In this document: positions 46,722-59,918 of the stretch, in pieces
Numbering within the stretch: position 1 is the stretch's first letter
How the letters are laid out: the number at the start of each line of letters is the position of its first letter
NCBI GenBank assembly: GCA_963932465.1
Contig: OZ010786.1
Coordinates: 536,799,073-536,863,072, forward strand
Direction: 5' to 3'
DNA from: Maratus speciosus
Lineage: Eukaryota > Arthropoda > Arachnida > Araneae > Salticidae
Length of the DNA stretch: 64,000 bases
Made by a program: the position numbers and the translations under genes
Notes under the pieces: model-generated
The model's input: the letters and a program-made list of their open reading frames with translations, nothing else
The model's database searches: none
What the model was told of the DNA's origin: nothing

Positions 46722-49700
46722 CATAACATTATTATTAACCAGCACGTTATATTGGACGTACATTGTAACTTTATAAATAAGATAAAGTACAGAAAACTTC
46801 TTATATGCTTTTTTATGAAGTATTGTAAAAACTGTGTTGAAAGAACTGCTTGTGCCTGCTTAGAGACAAGGGAAAAAATTTAAAATAATATTTTGAGATT
46901 TGTTATGCATTTTGGGACTGCTTTTAAATTTTCTTTTAAATTATGATGATACGCAAGAGTGATAGTAAATTAAAAATCTGCTAATATTTTCTGATGCAAG
47001 ATTATTTTTATAATTATAAAAAAAAAAATATTATTTTTTTTTAAATGGAAATAAATATTTAATAAAAAGCGAAACTTAGCATCGTCATTTTTCACACGAT
47101 ATCGATTTTATATACAGATTTGTTATCATTTGTATACGAAAAAGGAAAATATTTTAAATACTTAAAATATTTTTTTACAAAATTTTTCTCGTTCGTAAAA
47201 AAATTCGCTAAAAAACATTTTATTATGTTTTCTTTTTTCAAAGAAAAAGATAAATTTCATGTGATATTCATTATTTTTCCTGGCGTATGACACATCGTTT
47301 GTTACTCTCAATTTTTTTTGGAACAAAGAAACTTTCCCCATTTCATATATCATGTCCAAAACTTTAAATATTTCCATGTTAGATAAAAAAATTTAAATAA
47401 TTTCCTGGCGTTAGAAAAGTAAACAATTTTTATTAATTTTAAAGATTCATTGCTTATATATTTTACTAAAAAACTAATTCACTCGATTGAATTTCACCTG
47501 ATTTAAAAAATAAATACGGCTGTATTTATAATTGACATATTTTATACATTTTAAGACACCTATCTTATGGACATGAATTGGACATTTATCATATCAGTGA
47601 AAACGCATATATTTAATATTTTTTTTACAGTCATCTCCATACCTTTGCTCTTATATAATTGTAAAAAAAATGTAATATTTCTCGCTTTCTTTATTTTTTC
47701 TCTGTAGATAAACATTATTCTTTATCAATAATGGAATTAGTGAGAAACTTTATTTTAGAGTTTATTGCGAGCATATTGCCCGTTATATATATATAATAAA
47801 ATATTATCCACAGAAATAAATATTTATTCACTGAGATATTTCAGATGTGATATAAATTTCCCATATTATTAGGTGCTTATTTATTTTAGTGTTCGTTGTA
47901 TAAGAATCAACTGCGTGTAATAGAATGAAAATGTGTTGTCTTTTGAAGGCAGAATATGATTAAACATTTCAAAATAAGGCAGGTTTATGATTTTAGATTA
48001 CATCTATTAAAAATAACATTTTTAGACAATGCTCATTCACTCTTCCTACATTTGTTAACTGAACATAAAATTCACCGTATATTTTGATACAATGAAATTG
48101 TATTTAACTTTTCATTACACATGAAAAAGGGTAAAAAAAGTTCATTCTATGTGGGTCCACGCTGATAGTGCTTTTAGTTTGATATATTTAACATGAAATG
48201 CACGTTGTAAAATGCCTCTGCTGAAGTTGTTATTCTACAAAATCTTTACAATACCACATTAATGGCATTATAACCTTTCCGTAACCCCCATACGTGTATG
48301 CTAATTCAAAATTTTGAGAAAAATGCATATTTATTGCCATACCCCCAATACTACGTACATACAGTCATACTAGTATACAGTAGTAATCCCAATACTACAT
48401 ACTACAGTCATACTAGTATGATAATGATAAAAAAGAAGATAAAAAAAGACTTTAAATAGGAATAATTTTATTTTTACATTTAAGTTTTGCATTGCTGTTA
48501 GCCACCATTTAGTATGCAGTATGTGCTTGCTTAATTTTTCTATATTCCCAGAATGTTTGTTGCCCACATGGGGAGACACAGTAACAGATTATCTTAACAT
48601 CTACCTGTTTATTACCGTGTTTTATTAAATCGGTTTATCAGGTTTTCTTCGCCTACATCCTGTGCGTACTCTATATCTCCAGATAAAGATAATATTACTT
48701 ATTTCACTCTTTCTCTTTTAATAGTATTTTCTGAAGTGCATTCTAGATGTAAATGACGTACAATGGCACATAATAAGCAATGAATATTATTAAGTCCGTA
48801 CAAATAATATTTTGCATTTATAAAAATTACTTTATTTCCAAGTTTATTTTTATAATACCTGTATGGGGAGGTAAGGGTAATTATGATAACTTTTTTGACA
48901 ATTTGAACTTGACAATTAATTGTCAGAGAATGAAGTGGACTACATACAAATGTTCTGTATAATTTTACTCAGTAGGTAATTGTCTCTACAAATATATAAA
49001 GAATTATTTTCAGTGTACCATGTTACTGTACGAGTGTCTTTTTCAAAAAATACCTCATTGATCGCAATTACCCCTTGAAAGGGGTTAATTGGGATCAGTG
49101 GTACTTTCTCTCATGCCTTACAAAATAAACAGTGTTGAGTAAATGGTATTAAAAGATCTCGGTGTGGAATTTACTGCAAGATATTTTTGGTTTAACAACT
49201 ACAACTTTTCTCAGAGATACAGTACTGGAAACATAAGTACGCTGGAATAAACCGTTTTTTAAGGGATATTCAATATTCATATATTTTACATTCTGCCTAC
49301 AAAACAAAATCAAATGGAAAATTGTCTATTGGGAATTAATGGCCTTGGCGTATTACTTAAGAACTAATTTTTAAAGTTAATAAAATAATCAATCTTATCA
49401 AAATAACATAAAATGCAAGCAAGGGAGGGAATAAATGATCAGTCAAAGCGCATATGTTGAGAAAGATAAAAATTTCATCTACACTGAAAATGTTGAGGCC
49501 TAATTAGAACTAAAATATGTGGTCAAGGCTAAAATTTGGAATAATGCAAAATAAAATAGTAAAATAAATGTTTTGCTAACACAAAATATGCAGTTATGTA
49601 AACAAAACTAATGGTATGTCACAGGATCTGAGAACTTAAGGATTACAAAATGAATTCTAAACCACAATTTGATTTAAATAGAAAATAAAATTTGCGATGC

Positions 49701-51005
49701 CAATTTACCCCCAACTCAAAAAGTCTGTGGTCCTTTTATCAACGAAATTCTATTTCTAGGTAATTACAATCATGCATATTAGTAACTTTATGCATCATCT
49801 GTTGCAAAATGTAACCTTTCCCTCCTAAAAACAAGTTTTCTTCTAAATTTAAATCCACAGCTATATTTCAAATTCCCTACATTTTTTTATTCAGGAACTT
49901 TTTAACTAAAACATTCTCACTTTGACGGACAACGTTTTTCTTTGTGCTGGGAAAACAGTGATTAATTCCACAGGAACATATGTTTTCACTCCAAAAATAT
50001 TGCACAAGTAAATTATTAGTCAGACTTCATAATTAGCATGGTCATTTTTTAACTTATTACAGATTGCCCCTGAAGTGCCCCTGATCCGAATTTCCCCTAC
50101 CTTCCCTACATTTTTTATGTAATATATCTTTCATAGAAATTAATTAATAAAATATAATCTCAAGCACACTATATAGTGTCCATTAGAATAAAATTAATAA
50201 AGTTGGAATATTTGCGATAAATGTTATCTAAATAACTGCAAATAATATAATATAACATTATTTCTAATGAATTGAGTACAACTAATATGTATTGCACGAT
50301 ATTTTAAATATATTTTTAAAATAAAATAAAAATCTATATATTTCAAATAATACAGACATGTTTATCTTTTGAGCAATATACTGAACAAAATCGTGTCATA
50401 GTAAAAATAGAATTCTAGACACATATATTAATATTAATTCAATTACTATAGTTTTCAATTACAAGAATTGTCAATTACTATAATTTTCACATATAGTAAT
50501 TGACTAACATTTATTCAAATATTATACCCAAAAGTCTGTTTATTTATCATATGAGGCTGTTGAATTCTTTTATTATAGTAACAGAATATATTGATAGTGC
50601 GTTGATGGGTAATGACAAGTTTTGTTGAGATTATTGGAAATCTATTATCGCATTATCAGTAGGTTGAGAGGATACTGAGTTGTTAGAAATATTCTTGAAT
50701 GTAGCTATTTCCTTTTCAGAAATTGAGCTGCTGATGAATGCATTTTTGTTGAATAAATAATGGGGCTAAAGAAATTTCAGTGAATACAAGGTGATATTTC
50801 CTTCCATTACTCAAAACGCAAAACAGATAAATAAATAAATAATTGTTTCATATTTAAAAAATAATAATAATTTAGTAATCTAAAATAAATGAAGAAGAAG
50901 GAATGCACATAAAATTACTTAAAATATAGAAAAAAGAAGAAGAAATCGGAGAAATTTACCAGTTTATAATAGTTAATGATTCTACTAAGTGTTAATTAAA
51001 AACCT
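46721..51005. other. Noncoding part of duplication copy B
   Basis: Aligns with 6915-7070, 8130-9300 and 9900-10380 of copy A. About 48250-50100 has no clear partner there. Within it, a CATACTAGTAT phrase repeats near 48367 and 48411, and ATTACCCCTTGAAAGGGGTTAAT at about 49066-49088 is a near-palindrome. No gene is seen. Confidence 0.5.
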
Positions 51006-52085
51006 ATTTTTAATTTCTTCTATCTTCAATAGAAGAAAGTATTGTAATCTAAAATTTTTTTGACTTCCGGTTTTCGACGGATTTACACGTTTTAGGGGTC
51101 AGAGATGTCAAAAAACATGTTTATAGAAAACGTCTCCACACAAAAACCTATTTTTACTTTTTTCTATCTTCAATAGAAGAGGGTATTGTAATCAGAAATT
51201 TTTTCGGCTTCCGGTTTTCGACGGATTTACACGTTTTAGGGGTCAGAGATGCCAAAAAACATGTTTATAGAAAATGTCTCTCTGTCCGTGTGTCCGTGTG
51301 TCCGTATGTCCGTATGTGGCCATTGTACCATAGAAAATTGTATGAAGTTATGCATAGAATTGAACTTTTTTTTTATAAGTTTGTGGCTATGACAAGCAGG
51401 TTCTCCATTAATTTGGAAAAACTCCGCCGGTAGGGGGCGCTGTAATAACGATTTTGTGGCATTTTGAATATTGTACCATCAATAAGTGTATGAAGTTATG
51501 CATAGAATTGAACCATTTTTTTTTAAGTTTGCGTCTATGGCAAGCAGGTCCGCCATTAATTTGGAAAAATATCCGACGGTAGGGGGCGCTCTAATGGCGA
51601 TTTTTGTGCATTTTGAATATTGTACCATTGAAAAGTGTATGAAGTTATGCATAGAATTGAACCAAATTTTTTATGTATGCTCTTGGCTATGTCAAGCAGG
51701 TCCTCCCTTAATTTGGAAAAAAATCGCCAGAAGGGGGCACTGTAATATCGATTTCTGTGAAATTTTTGTGGCATTTTGAATATTGTACCATCGAAAAGTG
51801 TATGGAGATATGCATAGAATTGAACCACATTTTTTTAATAAGATTTTGGCTATAGCAAGCAGGTCCTCCCTTAATTTGGAAAAAATCCGCCGGTAGGGGG
51901 CGCGCTAGTAGTGATCTTTGTGTGGTTTTGTGGCATTTTGAAAATTTTATCATCGAAAAGTGTATGAAGTTATGCATAGAATTGAGCCAAATTTTTTGCG
52001 TATGTTTTTGGCCATAGCAAGGAAGTCCTCCCTGAATTTGGAAATAATCCGCTGAACGGGGGCAATATAATATCAATTTTTGTGT
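51006..52085 (+). mobile_element. FB1: foldback-type end plus tandem array
   Basis: The end module (51006-51148) carries the perfect hairpin TTCTTCTAT-CTTC-A-ATAGAAGAA, then TTCCGGTTTTCGACGG, ATTTACACGTTTTAGGGGTC and AAAAAACATGTTTATAGAAA. It is duplicated in tandem at 51149-51290, ~144 bp later. After a GTCCGTGTGTCCG run, about five ~150 bp units follow. Each holds a GAATATTGTACC-like word, TATGAAGTTATGCATAGAAT, GCAAGCAGGTCC and an AGGGGGCGCT core. The cores lie at 51432, 51581, 51732, 51895 and, decayed, 52056, all on the plus strand. Copy A lacks this whole block. The right end is either missing or is the one at 55840. Confidence 0.75.
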
Positions 52086-52089
52086 AATT

Positions 52090-52961
52090 TTCTTTCGAAG
52101 TTGATATAGTAATGAACTAATAAAAATGAAATGTTGACATTTGTAACAACATTTTGAAATATTAAAATATATGAGATAAAAGAAAATTTTGGGATGGGCA
52201 CATCCAACTAGTTTAAAATGATATACCATTGTTTCTAAGGTTTTATGTTTTAAATACTCAATAAAAATAAAAATGGGATAATATACAATTACTACTTGTA
52301 CCTATGACTAAAGATTCTGTTTTTCGAAAACAGACTTGCCTTCTTTAATATTCTCAAGAATTTATGGAAAAGTTCACCGATAACATATAATTTAAAGAGA
52401 GGACAAAAGAATGAATAAACAAAAATCTTAAATATATTGATAACGTCAAATAATGTATTCAATAACTTGAAATTTAGATACAGATGTGTCAAATACAGTT
52501 GTATACACATCATATATTTACTGTTTAACGAATATAATTTTAAAGTATTGGGAAATACATTTTCAGCTAACAATATATGGCTGTATTTCTATATGTAGAA
52601 TTAACTCTCACTTTATTTCCCCCTTTCTCTCGCATATTTATAATTATTATACAACAAGCATGGACAAATGAGCATGTACTTGGAAAGTTGGGTTTGGGAA
52701 AAAATAAAAGCGTGATTCGAGAAGTGCTTTTACAAAATATCCAACGGAATTAAAAATATATTTCTTACATATAGTAGAGGTTTGAATATATATTTCATTC
52801 TCAGACTATTACTGATGGTTGGAGAGATGCTTATAACCATTGTATAATATTTCCATCTCTAAGTATAGCGGAACATATTTCAACAGACATAGATATATTT
52901 AATTGTTTAAACTTTTCTTTTTTTTAATTTACTGGAACTTTAACCGACTTTTATTTTCGCA
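52090..52961. other. Noncoding spacer between FB1 and P
   Basis: No gene, repeat unit or element end was recognised. Open frames (52292-52573 minus, 52486-52671 plus) overlap each other and show no motif. Confidence 0.4.
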
Positions 52962-53444
52962 TCCGTTGGTCCTAGATGCATACTTCCAAATACAAAAATG
53001 ATTTAAATAAGCTAAAGAATTATTTTTAGAGCGATTTGGGTCAAGAAAAAACATTTATTAAAAAATTACGAAATTTAAATTTTAATACGGTTACTTCGTC
53101 CTATAAGTTATATTTAGTAAAATTTGCCTGTTACACTGACAAGTAAGACAAAAAAAAGTCCTGTTATTCTACAATTACAATTGACCGAGTAATAGACGTT
53201 TAAAGTTGGAGCATATTTCTTGCTGCAAATTATGGGTCATGCACAAATTTATTATAAATATAATTTTCTGTCACGTACATCCTCAATAATATTTAAAAAA
53301 AATGGTTGAGAGTATTATTAACATTGCAATATAAATTTGAAATCTTTAATCATTCTGACATATTAATGCAAAATATACAATTTGTAATAAACATATAAGA
53401 AGAAAAAAAACAGAATTTTTGTTAAATCAAATGAGGGAAATTAA

Positions 53445-56203
53445 TATTTTTAGCTTTTGATAATTGATTCATATGTATTCTGTATTGCAGAATCCGAAAT
53501 TTACGTTCCTTTTTTACCATCACGTAAACATATTTTGCAAATTGTAAATTTTAAAGTTAAAAAAAGAATAAAAATAGCAAATATTCGATACTATAAAATA
53601 GATGTCATTGTTGTGCTCTTAACTTTTGGTAATTTATTTTTCTGTATTTTTAACTGCTAAATCCGTAAATGACCTTCATTTTTAACCATCACGTCAGGAT
53701 TTTTCGCAAATTGTAATCGACAACGTTTAAAAAAAAAACAAAGTAAAAATTGATCCTCCTCCCCCACTTCATCGGACCCCTCAGCTGCTTAACTGTAAGA
53801 ATCCAACTATAAATAAAAACTAGTATGTTGTGGCCATCACAAAACTTTCTTCTATATAAATCACGTCAATTAAATCATTTAAATAGTACAAGAAATTACA
53901 TCAATTTAGCACCAATTCATATCAAAGTGCATCTGAATTTGAAGTTTGATAAAAATTTGTGCCTTAGTTCTTGAGATAGAGCTATAGCGGAAATTCTGAA
54001 AAATGTAGCTTAGCAGCGCCACCAGTTGAGTGATTTACACCAATACATAAACAGGAATAATTGATATCCAAGTATACATGGATCTGAAGTTCGTTGAAAA
54101 TCTAAGCATTAGTTCTTAAGATAGAGCTATTGCGGAAATCACAAAAAAGCATAGCAGCGCCACCTATTGAGCGATTTACACCAAACTGTATAAAATGTCA
54201 ATTCATGTCAAGGACTAACTGATTCTAAAATTTGATGAAAATTCGTGCATTAGTTCTTGAGATACACCTATAGTGGAAATTCTGAAAAATATAGCATAGC
54301 AGCGCCACCTGTTGAGCGATTTACACCAAAATGTACAATATGCTAATACATGTCAAGGATTAACTGATTCTGAAGTTTGGTGAAAATTATTGCATTAGAT
54401 CTTGAGATACAGCTATAATGGAAATTCTGAAAAGTGCAGCATAGCAGCGCCACCTGTTGAGCGTTTTGCCCCAAAACACAAGCTGCACTAATTCATATCA
54501 AAGTATACTTGAATCTGAAGTTTCATGAAAATCAAAGCATTAGTTGTTGAGATAGAGCTATTGCGGAAATCGTAAAAAATGCAGTATAGCAGCTCCACCT
54601 GTTGAGAAATTTACCCCAAAATGTACAAAACTTCAATTCATGTCACGGACTAACTGAATCTGAAGTTTGATGAAAATCCGTGCATTATTTGTGGAGATTG
54701 AGCTATTGCGGAAATCGTGAAAAAGGCTGCATAGCAGCGCCACCTGTTGAGCGATGTACACCAAAAACTAATCAGCACCAATTTATATCAGGGGCTAACT
54801 GAATATAATTTTTTGTTAAAATGTCAATATTTCAAAATTCACTATCTCAGTGCCAAATTAAATGGCAATCTTTGTTCATCATGATAATTCTAAAAATATG
54901 AAATTCCGTGCATTAGTTCTCGAGGTATGACTGCCACCGAAATCGTGTAAATCCAGCAAAATGCAGCATAGCACCGCCACCTATTGGGTTATTTACACCA
55001 GAACCCAATTATCACCAACTTATGTCAACGTCTAACTGAATATGAAGTTTGAGGAAAATTCGTGCATAGTTCTTGAGATAGAGGTATTGCGCAATTATGA
55101 CAAATGCAACATAGAAGCGCCACCTGTTGAGCGATTTGCAACAACACATAATCAACAGCAGTATTAATCAAGTTATACTTAAATCTGAAGTTTGATGAAA
55201 ATTCGTGCATTAGTTCTTGAGATAGAGCTATTGAGGAAATAGTTCAAAATGCAGCACAGCAGCGCCACCTATTGGGTGATTAACACTAACACGTAGTCAG
55301 CATCATTTCATATGAAGGACTAACTAAATCTGAAGTTTGATGAATATGTGTGCATTAGTTCTTGAGATAGAGCTACTGCGAAAATAGTGTAAATCCTGCA
55401 AAATTCAGCATAGCAGCGCCACCTGTTGGGAGATTTACACCAAAACCTAAACAGCATCTATTCATGTCAAGTACTAACGGAATCTGAAGTTTTATAAAAA
55501 TCCGTGCATTAGTTCTTGAGATAGAGCTTTTGCGGAAATCCAGCAAAATGCTGCATAGCAGCGCCACCTGTTGAGCGATTTACACCAAAAACCAATCAGC
55601 ACCAATTTATATCAGGGTCTAACTTAATATCATTTTTTATTAAATTCAGTGTATTAGTTCTTGAGATAGAGCGCCCACAAAATTTGTGTCACATACAGAC
55701 AGACAGACTCACAGACAGACATTTTGTAAAAACATGTTTTTCGGAATATCTGACCCCTAAAACGTGTAAATCCGTCGAAAACTGGAATTCGAAAATTTTC
55801 ACGAAACCAATACTTTCTTCTTGTAAAGATAGAAGAAAGTAAAAATGAATAAATTATTGCATTAAATAAAATTAAATAAAATTAAAAAAAGTTTTATATC
55901 TGTTTTATAGTGTCAGATTTTCGCTAAATTTTAACTTTGACATTTACGATTTGCAAAAAATTTCTAACGTGATGGTTAAAAATGAAGGTCATTTTCAGAT
56001 TCAGTGCTAAAAAGTGCATAAAAATCAATTAATAAAAGTTTAAAACTATAGTCATCTCCTCTATTTTATAGTATCCGATTTTTTTTATTTTTGAAGTTTG
56101 ACAATTTATGATTTGCGAAAAATCCTGACATGATGGTTAAAAATTAAGGAATTTTTCATATTCAGTTCTAAAAAATACATAAAAGTTAAAAAACACAACC
56201 ATC
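53445..56203. mobile_element. R2: foldback element split by FB2
   Basis: 53451-53740 and 55925-56203 are inverted partners. Each carries repeated modules of AAATGACCTTCATTTTTAACC, ATCACGTCAGGATTTTTCGC and TAGCTTTTGATAATTG. The intact relative at 59345-59918 shows the same modules and ends. The midpoint of these arms coincides with that of P to within ~150 bases, so R2 lies near the centre of P. FB2 occupies the middle of R2. Confidence 0.65.
53843..55842 (-). mobile_element. FB2: foldback-type element, ~145 bp unit array
   Basis: The right end (about 55680-55842, read on minus) repeats FB1's end module: a perfect TACTTTCTTC/GAAGAAAGTA hairpin, then CGACGGATTTACACGTTTTA, AAAAACATGTTTTT and a GTCTGTCTG run. 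The left end is only the ACTTTCTTCTAT at about 53845. Between them are about eleven units with the motif AGCGCCACCT (minus-strand AGGTGGCGCT) at 54015, 54156, 54301, 54446, 54591 (one change), 54736, 54973 (one change), 55116, 55261, 55415 and 55560. Spacing is mostly 145 bp. Units also share GAAGTTTGATGAAAATTCGT and TTAGTTCTTGAGATAGAGCT. No coding sequence is present. Confidence 0.75.
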
Positions 56204-56950
56204 TCAGTCTTGTGTTATCTAATCTAAAACTTTTTCTTAAACTTCTTGGTGGTAATCTATCCGAATTTTTTTGTGTTATCCTGTAAAATAAGTATAATTG
56301 TAACCACAGAAAATCATAATATTAGATTGTCGTCGGATTTATATCAGTATGTAAAATTTAATCTCTATCGGATATTTGAAAATGAGTTTAAGATCTAGTA
56401 CACATTTTGAACTGGAAAAACATACATAAGATCGTTGAAATTAATAAAAACTTATAAAAATAACATGCTTTTAGTTAAAAGAAATCATGAAAAGAAGCAG
56501 TCTCATATCCTCACAAAATAAAACATATGTTAAATACAATTAATTTAGTCAATCTGAACCTTAATAAAAGTTCACACATGTAACGCTTGTACGATTTTTT
56601 ACAAAGCGCAGATACACGTGAAATAAGTTTTTTTGAATATTTTAAGCACTTAGTGTATGACCCCTGAAAGCATGGCGGAACTCATCTGTGTTCAGATTCA
56701 ATAAAATGGTACAAGTTATGCATTTTTAAAGTTTCATAACTCGGTCGATTTTAGTGTTATGTGAACGGGACTTTTTTTTGTCTTAATTATCAGTGTAATA
56801 GGACAATTATACTGAATATAACTTATAGGACCAAAGGAACGTCTAAAAATATAAATTTCGTCATTTTTTAAGGAATGTTTTTCTTGACCCAAATCGCTTT
56901 TAAAATAATTCTTTACCTTATTTAAACCATTGGAAGTATGCAACACTTTG

Positions 56951-59344
56951 CATGTTGTTAAATTTGAATCTTCGATTATATTACTGGAGGTGACTTTATG
57001 AATCTCGAGTTAGATATGATATAAAGCAATGTGCATATCAAAGAAGATGTATAAATATGAATTCAAATACTTAAAAAAGAATAATGAAATGTCCAGGAAA
57101 TTTGAAAAAAAAATGTGTTTTTGTTTTTGGATTTTTGAGGTAAGCTGCGTTATATTGTATGTTGTTTATAAGTATTGTCAGTGATGAAATAATTTAATAT
57201 TAGTCGCCATTAAGAAAAGACGCATGCTCACAAATATGGAGGTATATTTGGAGAAACTACACTTCACCTTATACCTGAATTTGAATGCACGTTGTAAAGA
57301 AAAACTAAGTGCTAGTGAAAACACTTAGTTTCAGGAAACCAAGGATTAGAAATGTTTTTGGTTAATGTTTACGTATTGGTAACTTTTTAAAAGAAATCAT
57401 AGTGAATTTATTTACCACTATTTTAAAAATAATGCTACAAAAGCCTTAAAAATCTTTATTATATAGTTTCTTTTAATTTCATATAACTTAAATCTAAAAA
57501 AAAAAAATATTTATATATATCGCGAATGGCGCATGAGTACTTGCAATAAAATAAAATGTAAATAACAGAAAACTTTCTATAAAATTGTGTGATTAATTGA
57601 ACGCTATAAATAATTTTACTTCATAAAAAAATGTATTTCGGAAAAATATTTTTCATATGACGACAGCTGTGTTGATGAAACTTGCACATACTATCACAAT
57701 TTAATGGAAATTGTATTACACGTGGCTATGTCTGAATTAATAACTTTTAAAATTAATATTTAACTAATATATGTATTTCTCTATTATACCATTCTTCTAT
57801 TATTTATTACATTGCTTATAATGTATTTCTTTGTAACATTATTATCTAAAGATGAATCTTCGAATACTAAATTTATTCCTTCAATTTGAAGTTGCATTAC
57901 ATATCTTTTATTGCATATATCATCACTAACGAAAATACTAGGCAGTTTAAAAAGAAAAAAAATGTAGTCAAATGACTACATATAGTGATTAGCTCCTAAT
58001 TATTGCAAGAAAAAATATTATTGTAATCACGTTGATGTTATCACGTATCGCAATTACGTGTTATGAATAACAATGATAGCTCTATTATTTTCTAACGATA
58101 AACTATGTATCTACGATATGAACTTAGTGTAATCAATGTATGCCTCAATTTGAAAAAAACAGGGGCGCAATATAATATATATATATATATGTTTGTGTAA
58201 TATGCCTGTCTATTCGCATATCACTATGCAAAATAACGTATCTTATGTGTATATTTAGATATATACTGTTTTTGGCTGAGGTTAGGAAGATTGATTAATG
58301 ATTACCGGTATCCTTGCTGTACAGACATGAAATTTGATCAAAGTGAGAAAAAATATTATTATTTAATTCCCATTAGAAACACAGGAACTCTTAGCGCACA
58401 TTGTAAAATAATTATAAAACTATATTCTGAAATAAAAAATAACATTATTAATTGAAAAGTACAATTCTTTAAAATATCTCTTCGCTACGTCTTATAACAT
58501 CACTAAATATACAAGCACTTTACTATGAATTCATTTAATGCAACTATAGTTACAAAATTCAGATTAGTTATAAAATATTATATAAATTTGCAATTAAAAA
58601 AATAATTAGGCCTATATTTTATCAGAGATAGATACTAGAAAATTATAGCGAAAAAATCTTTAATAATATTTTTATGCTTTAGGGTAAATACTTCAAAAAA
58701 TAATAAAATATTCAGAAATTTATGAAAAATTATATTGTTAAAAATAGCAATTATATTAAATAATAGTGCAATAATGCCACAATAATAATAGGTATTTCTC
58801 ATAATTTTGTCAAATTCATTTATTAGAACCCAAATAATTTCTATTACACTAAGTAATACAGTCTCATTTCCCTGTTTAATCCAACAGTAAACAAACAATT
58901 CACTAACTGCCATCTATTAACGTTAAACGGATTGTCCTAAGCATCATAAATAGATGAATATTTAGTTAAGTGTTGCATTAATCGGCCGTACTAAAGATGA
59001 GTTAAGCTGTTTCATTAGTCAAATTTCCCATTCGCAACCACACAACTTTCTGCATTAATACTTCCTTTTAATAAATGTTTTAACAGGCATGTCGAAATAT
59101 AAATTGAAAATATTATTAATAATTCGAATACATGGACAATTAGGAAAATTATTACACATACATGGTCTCAAAATGATTAATAGAATCCACTAGAGGTCGT
59201 AACGAATATCAAAACAAACAATGTTTATTTAATAAAACAACATTGGTCTTCTCTTATTTAGCCTAAACTACAAGGATCTTCATTGCGTGCTGAAGCTTGA
59301 ATTTAAAAAAATAAGATATTTCATTACTTACACATGCTTTCGAT
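56951..59344. other. Noncoding part of duplication copy B
   Basis: From about 57450 it aligns with 11640-13660 of copy A. The strongest section is 58845-59100. A short TA tract lies at about 58177-58190. No gene is seen; the open frame at 58635-58913 (minus) is not open in copy A. Confidence 0.5.
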
Positions 59345-59918
59345 GGTTGTGTTGACTAACTTTTGATAAATTATTATTTTTTTATTTTTTTAGCGCTGAA
59401 CCCGAAAATGACCTTCAATTTTCAACGAGCATGTCAGGATTTTCTGCAAATCCTAAATTTCAATGTTAAAAAGTCGAAAAATAGAGAATATCTGATACTG
59501 AAAGATACAGGAAATGGTTGTGTTTCTTAACTTTTGATAACAGATTTTTATATATTTTTCTGCGCTAAATTCGAAAATGACCTTCATTTTTAACCATCAA
59601 GTCAGGATATTTTGCAAATCGTAAATTTCAAAGTAAAAAAATAGCAAAATTCTGATACTATAAAATAGATGTGATGGTTGTGTTTTTTTTAATTTTGATA
59701 ATTGATTTTTATGTACTTTTTAGCACTAAATCTGAAAATAAACTTCATTTTTAACCATTAGGTTTGAATTTTTCGCAAATCGTAAATTTCAAAGTTAAAA
59801 AGTAAACATTTTACAGAAAATCGTGACGTGATGATAAAAAATGAAGTCTATTTTCGGATTCATTGCTACAAAATGTGTAAAAAACAATTATCAAAAGCTA
59901 AGTAATGTGACACAACCC
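59345..59918. mobile_element. R1: small foldback element with ~170 bp internal units
   Basis: The left end GGTTGTGTTGAC...CTTTTGATAA matches the right end in reverse complement (GGTTGTGTCAC...GCTTTTGATAA). Between them, a module with GAAAATGACCTTCA, TTTTTAACCAT and GCAAATCGTAAATTTCAAAG occurs three times on plus (about 59391, 59563, 59728) and once inverted (about 59820-59875). Copy A is uninterrupted at the matching place (about 13735-13745). No coding sequence is present. Confidence 0.75.

Larger units (their letters stand above)
52962..56950. mobile_element. P: outer palindromic element, related to 7220-8126
   Basis: The left arm at 52962-53225 and the right arm at 56700-56950 are reverse complements. 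Landmarks are CATACTTCCAA, AAAGAATTATTTT, AGCGATTTGGGTCAAGAAAA, TCCTATAAGTTATATT and a GACAAAAAAAAGTCC-like word. The left arm's CCGTTGGTCCTAG...TTCCAA matches CCGTTGGTCGTAG...TTCCAA in the palindromic MITE of copy A, so both are members of one family. Everything between the arms is a later insertion or loop. The extreme termini (CAGGGTGC in the other member) are not preserved. Confidence 0.65.

Noticed and set aside
51708..52229. 173-residue minus-strand open frame across FB1
   Set aside because: It is an accidental read-through of tandem repeat units; its sequence repeats with the DNA unit and resembles no protein.
53990..55690. Evenly spaced repeats suggesting a CRISPR array
   Set aside because: The repeated unit is ~145 bp with similarity along its whole length rather than short repeats with unrelated spacers, the context is eukaryotic, and no cas genes are present. 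It is a transposon-type tandem array.
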